Below, piece after piece: positions 1-5,304 of a stretch of 8,277 nt of DNA (positions within the stretch are counted from its first letter, which is position 1; the number at the start of each line of letters is the position of its first letter). A model generated the notes under the pieces. That model did no database searches. It was not told where the DNA came from and saw only the letters and a program-made list of their open reading frames with translations. The position numbers and the translations under genes were made by a program. The DNA is taken from the NCBI GenBank assembly GCA_030146875.1, contig JASLAX010000111.1:1-8277 (forward strand). Reading direction: 5' to 3'. The stretch comes from Longimicrobiaceae bacterium (GTDB taxonomy: Bacteria; Gemmatimonadota; Gemmatimonadetes; Longimicrobiales; Longimicrobiaceae).

Positions 1-2474
1 CCCCGGCCGCGGGCGCTCCCGCCGCCGCCCCGGCCGCCGCCGCAACCCCCGGCGGCACCCCGCGCCCCGTCTCGGGCGACAGCACGCGCCGCGAGAAGAA
101 GAAGGACCCGGGCACCACGCTGGTCCTGCGCGACCTGCGGACCGGTACCGACACGCGCATCGAGGAGGTGACCGCCTACCTCTTCACCGACGACGGCGAC
201 TGGCTGGTGTACACGGTCTCGTCGCCCACGGCGGAGAAGGACGGCGTCTACGCGCGCTCCCTGGGGAACGGACGGACGGTCCCCCTTCTGACCGGGCGCG
301 GCAACTACAAGGGCCTGGCGCTGGACGAGGCCGGCGCGCAGGTGGCCTTCGTAACCGACCGCGACGAGCACACGCGCGACAAGCCCCGCTACGCGCTCTT
401 CCACGCCCGCCTGGCGCAGGACGCCCGCGCGCGGCGCATCGTGGGGCCCGACGCCGAGCGGGGCCGGGTGGTCTCGGACCGCGGCGCGCTGCGCTTCTCT
501 CGCGACGGGCGCAGGCTCGGCTTCGGCCTGGCCCAGGTGCCGCTGGACTCCATCCCCGCCGACTCGCTGGCCGAGCGCGCGGTCTTCGACCTGTGGCACT
601 GGAAGGACCCGCAGCTCCAGCCGCAGCAGCGCGTGCGCTCCACCAGCGAGCGCGCCTGGACCGCCGTCTACGACCTGAGCGCGGGGCGCTACGCCACCAT
701 CGGCAGCGACTCGCTCGACCAGGTCTCGCTCTCCGAGGACGGCACCGTCGCGCTGGCCACGGCGTCGCTCCCGTACGCCGTCTCCGCCATGTGGGGCGAG
801 GGCGGGAGCGACGTGTACGTGATCGACACCCGCACCGGCCGCCGCCGCCTGGTGGCCAAACGCGTTCCGTTCGACGCCGAGCTCTCGGCCGACGGGCGCT
901 ACGTGGCCTGGTTCGGCGAGGACAGGCGCTGGCGCACGTACGAGGTGGCCAGCGGCCGCACGGTGGACCTGACCGGCGCCCTGCCGGTGCGCTTCGAGCA
1001 GGAGACGTGGGACACGCCGTCGCAGCCGGCGCCGTGGGGCATCGCCGGGTGGACGGAGGGCGACCGCTCGGTGCTGGTCTACGACCGATTCGACCTGTGG
1101 GAGCTGGACCCCACCGGCCGCCGCCCCGCGCGCATGGTCACCGACTCGCTGGGCCGCCGCTCGCAGACGACCCTGCGGCTGCTCGACCTGGACAGGGAGG
1201 AGCGCTCCATCGATCCCGCTCAGCCGCTGCTGCTGCGCGGGATGAACGACGAGACCAAGGCCACGGGCTACTGGCGCGACCGCCTGGGGGTGGCCGCCGC
1301 GCCCGTGCAGCTCGTGATGGGGCCGCGCATCCACGGCAACGTGCAGAAGGCCGAGGACGCGGACGTCTACCTCTTCACCCAGCAGACCGTACGCGACTTC
1401 CCCGACCTGTGGGTGGCCGGCCCCACCTTCGCCGACGCGGCGCGCCTCACCGACGCGAACCCGCAGCAGGCGCGCTTCCGCTGGCCCACGGTGGAGCTGG
1501 TGCGCTGGCGCTCGTCCGACGGCGTGGAGCTCAAGGGGCTGCTGTACAAGCCCGAGGACTTCGACCCGTCGAAGCGCTACCCCATGGTGGTGTACTTCTA
1601 CGAGCAGCTCTCCGACAACCTGCACGCGTACATCGCCCCGTCGGGGCGGAACGTGATCAACCCCACCGTCTACGCCTCCAACGGCTACCTGGTGTTCGAG
1701 CCGGACATCGCGTACTCGGTGGGCTACCCGGGCCAGGACGCGCTGAAGTCCATCGTTCCCGGCGTGCAGTCGCTGATCGCGCGCGGGTTCGTGGACCCGA
1801 ACGCCGTCGGCCTGCAGGGGCAGTCGTGGGGCGGGTACCAGGCGGCGTACATCATCACCCAGACGCCCATGTTCCGCGCCGCCATGGCCGGGGCGCCGGT
1901 GGCGAACATGACCAGCGCGTACGGCGGCATCCGCTGGCAGAGCGGGCTGGCGCGCGCGTTCCAGTACGAGCGGGGGCAGAGCCGTATCGGGCGGTCGCTG
2001 TGGGACGCGCCCATGCGCTACCTGGAGAACTCGCCGCTCTTCCACGCGGACCGCATCACCACGCCGCTGTTCATCATGCACAACGACGGCGACGGGGCGG
2101 TGCCGTGGTACCAGGGGATCGAGATGTTCGTCGCCATGCGGCGGTTGGGCAAGGAGGTCTACCTGATCAACTACAACGGAGACGAGCACAACCCCACCAA
2201 GCGGGCGAACCAGATCGACGTCTCCATCCGCATGATGCAGTTCTTCGATCACCACCTGCGCGGCGCCCCGGCGCCGTCGTGGATGCGGGAGGGGATCCCC
2301 TTCCTGCGGAAGAACCGCGAGCAGGTGCTGCCCAACCCCGCCGAGCCCGCGCAGCAGCCCGCCCCCGGCGAGCCGCCCGCCGCTCCGGGGCAGCAGCCCG
2401 GCACCCCGTCTCCGTCGCAGCCCACCGCGCCCGGCACGCAGACGGGCACGCAGACCACGACCGCCGCGCCCTGA
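1..2474 (+). CDS. S9 (prolyl oligopeptidase) family serine peptidase, N-terminus outside window
   Basis: The reading frame is open from the first base, so the protein starts upstream; the GTG at 168 is only an internal codon. The N-terminal two thirds look like a beta-propeller with PD40/WD40-like blades, seen as repeated 'S.DG..' strands (for example around 330, 490, 735 and 885). The C-terminal third, from about 1500, is an alpha/beta hydrolase. The catalytic triad is visible: Ser in GQSWGGY (codon 1824-1826), Asp in HNDGDGAV (2091-2093) and His in DEHNP (2187-2189). The family cleaves short peptides, often after proline, and the propeller restricts substrate size. Two low-complexity segments are unusual: an Ala/Pro/Gly insert encoded by bases 3-70, followed by a charged EKKK motif, and a tail of about 40 residues rich in Pro, Gln and Thr after the hydrolase. 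Export is likely for such enzymes but the signal peptide would lie outside the window. Family assignment is secure; the substrate is unknown. Confidence 0.95.
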   Translation, partial: PAAGAPAAAPAAAATPGGTPRPVSGDSTRREKKKDPGTTLVLRDLRTGTDTRIEEVTAYLFTDDGDWLVYTVSSPTAEKDGVYARSLGNGRTVPLLTGRGNYKGLALDEAGAQVAFVTDRDEHTRDKPRYALFHARLAQDARARRIVGPDAERGRVVSDRGALRFSRDGRRLGFGLAQVPLDSIPADSLAERAVFDLWHWKDPQLQPQQRVRSTSERAWTAVYDLSAGRYATIGSDSLDQVSLSEDGTVALATASLPYAVSAMWGEGGSDVYVIDTRTGRRRLVAKRVPFDAELSADGRYVAWFGEDRRWRTYEVASGRTVDLTGALPVRFEQETWDTPSQPAPWGIAGWTEGDRSVLVYDRFDLWELDPTGRRPARMVTDSLGRRSQTTLRLLDLDREERSIDPAQPLLLRGMNDETKATGYWRDRLGVAAAPVQLVMGPRIHGNVQKAEDADVYLFTQQTVRDFPDLWVAGPTFADAARLTDANPQQARFRWPTVELVRWRSSDGVELKGLLYKPEDFDPSKRYPMVVYFYEQLSDNLHAYIAPSGRNVINPTVYASNGYLVFEPDIAYSVGYPGQDALKSIVPGVQSLIARGFVDPNAVGLQGQSWGGYQAAYIITQTPMFRAAMAGAPVANMTSAYGGIRWQSGLARAFQYERGQSRIGRSLWDAPMRYLENSPLFHADRITTPLFIMHNDGDGAVPWYQGIEMFVAMRRLGKEVYLINYNGDEHNPTKRANQIDVSIRMMQFFDHHLRGAPAPSWMREGIPFLRKNREQVLPNPAEPAQQPAPGEPPAAPGQQPGTPSPSQPTAPGTQTGTQTTTAAP

Positions 2475-2499
2475 CGTAGCCGGTCGGCAGCACGAGGGA

Positions 2500-2538
2500 G
2501 AGGAGGGCGCCGCGCGGCCATCGCGCGGCGCCCTCCTC
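2500..2538 (+). terminator. Strong hairpin after the S9 peptidase gene
   Basis: A perfect 17-bp stem (arms 2500-2516 and 2522-2538) with a 5-nt loop begins 25 nt after the stop codon. The flank after it is pyrimidine-rich (TTCTCCTCCC) but has no true T-run. It probably terminates the peptidase transcript and isolates the small-peptide region downstream. Confidence 0.75.
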
Positions 2539-2587
2539 CGTTCTCCTCCCCGCCCCGCCTCCCCGGCGACGACGCTCACGCGTCCGC

Positions 2588-2627
2588 ATAGGTCGATCGA
2601 CCTATTGCACCGTGTTTCCGCGGAAAC
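2588..2627. promoter_or_regulatory. Two abutting perfect palindromes upstream of the peptide cluster
   Basis: ATAGGTCGATCGACCTAT (2588-2605) is a perfect 18-bp palindrome. GTTTCCGCGGAAAC (2614-2627) is a perfect 14-bp palindrome with partial flanking symmetry (CACC to its left, GGTG to its right). Their centres are 24 bp apart. They lie between the peptidase terminator and the first peptide gene. Dimeric regulators typically bind sites of this kind, but no regulator gene for them is identifiable here, and either palindrome could also fold as RNA. Confidence 0.4.
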
Positions 2628-2749
2628 GGGTGGGACACGGCGTCCGGGGCGCCCCTGTCCCATGTCCCAATCGTGGCGTGCCTGCTGGATTCTCCCCGGC
2701 GTTCCGACCGGCGATGCCAACTCGTTCGGGCTCAATTTATTACGCATGG

Positions 2750-2771
2750 TGGCACGATATGGCACCGTGCC
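2750..2771. promoter_or_regulatory. GGCAC direct and inverted repeat cluster, possible regulator site
   Basis: TGGCAC occurs twice with a 10-bp period (2750, 2760), one helical turn, and the second copy is also the left half of the inverted repeat GGCAC-C-GTGCC (2761-2771). It sits just downstream of the AT-rich island and about 90 nt before the first peptide gene. It resembles a sigma-54 promoter, but the GG-to-GC spacing is one base short. Confidence 0.3.
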
Positions 2772-2858
2772 GGGTCCGCGCCTTGCCCTTGTTGGAGGCC
2801 GTTCCCGAGCACGACGCCGGGAGCTGACCGATACATCCGAACCACGAGAGAGACTCCC

Positions 2859-2984
2859 ATGACCGACCTGACCGCGAACGAGATGATGGAGATCGACGGC
2901 GGCATCCTTCCCATCGTGACGGCCGCCGGCGCCGCCTTCCTGATCGGCTACGGGATCGGCACCGCGCTCTACCACATGTGGTAG
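2859..2984 (+). CDS. GG-leader (bacteriocin-like) peptide 1, 41 aa
   Basis: The 15-residue leader fits the double-glycine consensus exactly: Leu at -12, Thr at -11, Glu at -8, Met at -7, Ile at -4 and Gly-Gly at -2/-1 (GG = residues 14-15). In the known family such leaders are recognised and cut after GG by C39-domain ABC transporters during export. The predicted core is 26 residues: strongly hydrophobic, no Cys, one His, ending in Trp. Small residues fall at 22, 26, 30 and 34, a glycine-zipper-like ladder (GYGIG includes G30xxxG34). It is the first of three tandem paralogues. It could be a class II (two-peptide-type) bacteriocin, a secreted signal peptide, or a membrane-interacting peptide with another role. 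Leader identity is well supported; activity is inference. No transporter, immunity or modification gene is in the window. Confidence 0.82.
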   Translation: MTDLTANEMMEIDGGILPIVTAAGAAFLIGYGIGTALYHMW

Positions 2985-2997
2985 CCGGCGGGCAGCA

Positions 2998-3023
2998 CCC
3001 GGGCGCGGGCGGCGACGCCCGGG
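2998..3023 (+). other. Hairpin between peptides 1 and 2
   Basis: CCCGGGCG (2998-3005) pairs with CGCCCGGG (3016-3023) around a 10-nt loop, 13 nt after the stop of peptide 1. No T-run follows, so it is more likely an attenuating or mRNA-stabilising structure than a full terminator. A hairpin in the equivalent place follows peptide 2. Confidence 0.5.
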
Positions 3024-3083
3024 CCCGGCGCGGGACCCACACTCACACCGACCACTCACGCTGAACGATAGAGGAGCACGACC

Positions 3084-3212
3084 ATGACGGAGCTTACGCA
3101 CGACGAGATGTCCGAGATCGACGGCGGGATCCTGCTCGGCGCGGTGAGCGGGGCCGGCGTGGCCTTCCTGATCGGCTACGGCATCGGCACCGCCCTGTAC
3201 CACATGTGGTAG
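3084..3212 (+). CDS. GG-leader (bacteriocin-like) peptide 2, 42 aa
   Basis: This is a paralogue of peptide 1 with the same leader architecture: Leu -12, Thr -11, Glu -8, Met -7, Ile -4, Gly-Gly at residues 14-15. The predicted 27-residue core differs in its first half (Gly/Ala/Val/Ser-rich instead of LPIVTAA), but its last 15 residues, from FLIGY to HMW, are identical to peptide 1. The small-residue ladder is the most regular of the three: G19, G23, A27, G31, G35. The ribosome-binding site is good (GAGGAG about 8 nt before ATG). Over the conserved 3' half the DNA differs from peptide 1 at only three bases, all synonymous. The start is fixed by that site and by leader conservation. Same functional options as peptide 1; possibly its partner in a two-component peptide. 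Confidence 0.83.
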   Translation: MTELTHDEMSEIDGGILLGAVSGAGVAFLIGYGIGTALYHMW

Positions 3213-3227
3213 CCGGCACCGCTGTAC

Positions 3228-3257
3228 CCGGGGCGGGAGGCGACACGCCCGCCCCGG
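3228..3257 (+). other. Hairpin between peptides 2 and 3
   Basis: CCGGGGCGGG (3228-3237) pairs perfectly with CCCGCCCCGG (3248-3257) around a 10-nt loop, 15 nt after the stop of peptide 2. No T-run follows. The flanks resemble the spacer after peptide 1 (TAGCCGGC then ACCCGGG), showing that the duplicated unit included the hairpin. Confidence 0.5.
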
Positions 3258-3313
3258 CGCAGTACCCGACCACCGAGACACGATCGACCACGAACGATAC
3301 AGGAGCCAGGACC

Positions 3314-3439
3314 ATGACCGAGATGACGCAGAGCGAGATGCAGGCGGTGGACGGCGGCATGCTGCCGGTGGTGACGGCCGCGGCCGGCGCCTTCCTGGTG
3401 GGCTACGCCATCGGCACGGTGCTGTACGAGATCTGGTGA
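3314..3439 (+). CDS. GG-leader (bacteriocin-like) peptide 3, 41 aa
   Basis: This is the third and most diverged paralogue. The leader has Met -12, Thr -11, Glu -8, Met -7, Val -4 and Gly-Gly at residues 14-15. Its 26-residue core follows the peptide 1 pattern (LPVVTAA, then FLVGYAIGT, ending EIW) and keeps the ladder A22, A26, G30, G34 and the terminal Trp. An AGGAG site lies about 8-9 nt before the ATG, and the upstream GAACGATA-AGGAGC stretch is shared with peptide 2. Substitutions are conservative (I/V, L/M, G/A) except HM to EI near the C-terminus, which changes charge from potentially positive His to acidic Glu. A strong terminator follows, so the three genes are probably one transcript from upstream of 2859. 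Role as for peptide 1. Confidence 0.82.
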   Translation: MTEMTQSEMQAVDGGMLPVVTAAAGAFLVGYAIGTVLYEIW

Positions 3440-3466
3440 GCCGCGGCTCCACCGCGTGAACGCCAG

Positions 3467-3501
3467 CGAGGGGGAGGGACGCGCCGCGTCCCTCCCCCTC
3501 G
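3467..3501 (+). terminator. Terminator of the GG-peptide cluster
   Basis: A perfect 15-bp stem (3467-3481 with 3487-3501) and a 5-nt loop, followed by TATTTCTCC, begins 28 nt after the last peptide stop. The T-rich side is on the + strand, so it serves the peptide genes; it also separates them from the convergent zinc-ribbon gene. Confidence 0.8.
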
Positions 3502-3538
3502 TATTTCTCCGGCGCGACGGTGGACGCCGCCCCGGTCC

Positions 3539-3781
3539 CTACTCGTCCGCCGCCTCCGCCCACACCTCCGCCGCGCCGTCCTCACCGTACCGCACGTGTA
3601 CGGTCCACGGGCGGCAGCAGACCTGGCAGTCCTCCACGTACTCCTGCCGCGTGCCGCTCCCCGGGTCCAGCCCGATCGTCACCGCCTCACCGCAGTAGGG
3701 GCACACGACCTCCGCCTCGGTGTCGGCGGTGCCGTCGCCCAGGGGGAACTCCTCGTCCAGCGGGTCGGGGAACGAGACCAT
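3539..3781 (-). CDS. CPXCG-motif cysteine-rich zinc-ribbon protein, 80 aa
   Basis: Two zinc knuckles are visible: C27-P-Y-C30-G, the signature CPxCG, and C52-Q-V-C55, followed by an extra C56 and then PWTV. This matches the small Cys-rich CPXCG family, typically 60-80 residues with a single zinc ribbon and no established function. The first 25 residues are acidic and proline-containing, probably disordered, as is the acidic C-terminus. The gene is convergent with the peptide cluster. No clear Shine-Dalgarno precedes the ATG, so a slightly different start cannot be excluded, but the ATG gives the usual family length. It is unlikely to be functionally tied to the peptides. Confidence 0.82.
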   Translation of the reverse strand: MVSFPDPLDEEFPLGDGTADTEAEVVCPYCGEAVTIGLDPGSGTRQEYVEDCQVCCRPWTVHVRYGEDGAAEVWAEAADE

Positions 3782-4043
3782 GTCGTACGCAGGTAGAGGG
3801 ACTTCGGGGCGAGCGCCGATGATCGTACCCCGTCCGCCGGGCGCGGTGCGGAGCGTGCGTCTTGCTCGGCTGGCCGCCGACGTGTTTCCTCGGAGGGACT
3901 TCCCGCCGGCCGGCGACGGGGGTGGAGACGCGGAGCTCGAACGGAGAGTGCGCGGAGAACTACGCTCCGTTCTCCTCCGCGAACTCCGCCTTCCTGAACG
4001 TCGACAGCGTTCGAGACGAACGGTGGATCAGGGGAGGCTCCCC
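3782..4043. other. Intergenic region with inverted repeats, no gene seen
   Basis: Long overlapping ORFs here have biased, arginine/proline-rich content with no family resemblance and look like GC-driven open frames. Visible structure: GGAGAAC...GTTCTCC, an inverted repeat with an 8-nt loop (about 3954-3975), and the operator-like repeat at 4008-4022. Confidence 0.4.
4008..4022. promoter_or_regulatory. Operator-like inverted repeat upstream of the 37-aa ORF
   Basis: CGTTCG-AGA-CGAACG is a perfect 6+6 inverted repeat with a 3-nt centre, ending 21 nt before the ATG at 4044. Position and size would suit autoregulation by a small dimeric DNA-binding protein, as in antitoxin operons. Binding is not shown by sequence alone. 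Confidence 0.3.
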
Positions 4044-4157
4044 ATGGCGATGCCGAACGAAGAGAGGGAGAGGGCGGAAAGCTTTGGAGAGATGCTGCTG
4101 GCTTCGCTCCGCGAGGCGGTCGCGTTCGATCGCGGCAGATGGCGGGCGCGGAGGTGA
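4044..4157 (+). CDS. Short ORF resembling the N-terminus of an HTH-type antitoxin, possibly truncated
   Basis: A 37-codon ORF preceded by a strong ribosome-binding site (GGGGAGG, 6 nt before the ATG). After a charged Glu/Arg start, residues 12-30 (ESFGEMLLASLREAVAFDR) resemble the first helix of the HigA/MqsA-like antitoxins and related HTH regulators, which commonly read 'FG..L..(G/S)LREA(V/L)A..RG' before their DNA-binding domain. Here the ORF stops right after that helix, at TGA 4155-4157, and no HTH sequence is recognisable in the next 190 nt in any + frame. It may be a decayed remnant of a toxin-antitoxin gene or a genuine micro-protein. No toxin gene is seen beside it. The resemblance is from memory of the family and is moderate. 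Confidence 0.38.
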   Translation: MAMPNEERERAESFGEMLLASLREAVAFDRGRWRARR

Positions 4158-4326
4158 GCCGGGTCCGGAACACCGAGAGCGACGACCCTCATCCCCGGCT
4201 CGGCGCCGCCCCGGAGCCCTGGTGCCGAATCCTACGGAACAGATGATCGAGGCTGAGGGAATCCGCGCACGCGCTCGATTTTCCGTCGCGAGACACAGTC
4301 CGATGGAGCGGATGCGGTAGTAGCCG

Positions 4327-4344
4327 CCGGCCGACGTCGGCCGG
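4327..4344 (-). terminator. Palindromic hairpin after the SDR gene
   Basis: CCGGCCGACGTCGGCCGG is a perfect 18-bp palindrome lying 8 nt beyond the stop of the minus-strand SDR gene. It folds as a 7-bp GC stem with an ACGT loop. There is no T-run on either side, so termination would be weak or factor-assisted. Confidence 0.45.
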
Positions 4345-4352
4345 GGCCTGCC

Positions 4353-5252
4353 TCAGCCCCCCTCGCCCGCGTACGCGCCGCCCTCCAGCTCCTGCAGCAG
4401 CGTGGGGCCGCGTGGGTCCCACCCCAGCTCGCGCTTCGCCTTCTCACCCGTGACGGCCAGGTCCAGCGCGAGCAGGTCCGCCATCCACCCGAGCTTGGCT
4501 CGCGCGTCCACCGGATCGAGGCCCTCGACGCGTCCCTCCGCGCCGCCGGCGCGGCTGGCCGCCTCGGCCAGCGTCCGCAGCCGCAGCGTCTCGCCCGAGG
4601 TGCCGATCCATACGCTCCCGGCGGGGGCGCGCTCCGCCACGCGCAGGTAGAGGTCCGCCAGGTCGTCCACGTGAACGGTGCACCAGCGCTGCGAGCCGTC
4701 GCCGGGGAAGCGGACCGCACCGTCCCGCCTCGCGGCGGCGACCAGGCCCAGCACCACCCCGCCGCCGCCGTGCCCGTATACGGTGGAGGGACGCACCACC
4801 GCCGTCCGCACGCCGCGCTCCCACCCGGCGACCACCGCCCGCTCCACCTCGGCCCGCCAGGCCACCGGCCCCTCGGTGGGGAGCGGCGCCGCCTCGTCCC
4901 CCACGCGGCCTCGCAGGTCGCCGGCAACGGCGGTGCCGCTGGTGTAGACGAAGGCCTTCCCGGTGCCGGCGAGCGCCGCCAGCGCCGCGTCCACCACGCC
5001 GCGGTCCAGTGCCACGCCCCTGCGGCTCGTCTCGAACGCCGCGTGGACCGTCGCGTCCGCCCGCGCCGCCGCCGCCGCGACGACGTCGACGTCCTCCAGC
5101 CCGCCGGGGACGGGCTCCACGCCCGCGTCGCGCAGCCGCGCCTCCGCCTGGGCGCTCCGGGCCAGCCCGCGCACGCCGTGGCCGGCGGCCAGCAGCCGGG
5201 CCGCCACGGCCCCGCCCACGAACCCCGTCGCCCCCGTCACAAAGACCTCCAT
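4353..5252 (-). CDS. NAD(P)-binding SDR-type epimerase/dehydratase family protein, 299 aa
   Basis: An extended or atypical short-chain dehydrogenase fold. The Rossmann nucleotide motif TGATGFVG lies at residues 6-13 right after strand beta1. The conserved serine strand is FVYTSG (about 101-106), then RPSTVYG (154-160) and VHVDDLADLY (193-202), and ELGWDP (275-280) near the C-terminus, all typical of NAD-dependent epimerase/dehydratase proteins. The catalytic Tyr-x-x-x-Lys is not evident: the equivalent segment reads PVAWRAEVERAV (129-140), with Trp where Tyr is expected, as in atypical SDRs. The start is decided by GGAGGT at 5262-5257, which suits the ATG at 5252; a GTG two codons upstream sits inside that site. 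The gene lies 52 nt downstream of the MarR gene in the same direction, so it is probably controlled by that regulator. Substrate unknown. Confidence 0.9.
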   Translation of the reverse strand: MEVFVTGATGFVGGAVAARLLAAGHGVRGLARSAQAEARLRDAGVEPVPGGLEDVDVVAAAAARADATVHAAFETSRRGVALDRGVVDAALAALAGTGKAFVYTSGTAVAGDLRGRVGDEAAPLPTEGPVAWRAEVERAVVAGWERGVRTAVVRPSTVYGHGGGGVVLGLVAAARRDGAVRFPGDGSQRWCTVHVDDLADLYLRVAERAPAGSVWIGTSGETLRLRTLAEAASRAGGAEGRVEGLDPVDARAKLGWMADLLALDLAVTGEKAKRELGWDPRGPTLLQELEGGAYAGEGG

Positions 5253-5304
5253 CCCCACCTCCGCCGGTTCGTGGGAGCCCCGATGCGGCGCGGGGGCGGC
5301 CGCG

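Larger units (their letters stand above)
2539..2858. other. Non-coding leader region of the GG-peptide cluster
   Basis: This 320-nt stretch holds no convincing gene; the ORFs crossing it have no family resemblance or ribosome-binding site. It contains the palindrome pair at 2588-2627 and a short AT-rich island in GC-rich DNA (about 2731-2745), a plausible promoter core though no clear -35/-10 pair can be assigned. Next comes a run of GGCAC motifs: TGGCAC at 2750-2755 and 2760-2765 as a direct repeat spaced exactly 10 bp, then the inverted GGCAC-C-GTGCC at 2761-2771. The cluster promoter and its control sites most likely lie here. The ribosome-binding site for the first peptide is weak (GAGAG about 9 nt before the ATG). 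Confidence 0.5.

Noticed and set aside
1..2474. S9 peptidase as the leader-processing protease for the GG peptides.
   Set aside because: GG leaders are cut by C39 cysteine peptidases; the S9 gene is separated by a strong terminator and is probably unrelated.
593..2479. A 628-codon + frame overlapping the S9 peptidase.
   Set aside because: It is Arg/Ala/Gly-rich with no motifs, lies wholly within the peptidase gene in another frame, and is the usual by-product of high GC content.
2750..2765. Sigma-54 promoter TGGCACG...GGCA.
   Set aside because: The -24/-12 spacing (GG to GC) is one base short of the strict requirement; kept only as a repeat cluster.
2605..2862. Overlapping small + frames in the region before the peptides.
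   Set aside because: No ribosome-binding site, no family resemblance, overlap with palindromes and the likely promoter.
2859..3439. Lanthipeptide, sactipeptide or other Cys-based RiPP interpretation of the peptide trio.
   Set aside because: The cores contain no Cys and few Ser/Thr, and no modification enzyme is present.
2859..3439. CRISPR-like or other short regularly spaced repeat array.
   Set aside because: The roughly 228-bp periodicity comes from duplicated coding units, not short repeats with unique spacers.
3679..4320. Long overlapping frames on both strands in the gap after the zinc-ribbon gene.
   Set aside because: They have no recognisable domains, biased composition, and no start signals except the one ribosome-binding site at 4031-4037, which serves the 37-codon ORF.
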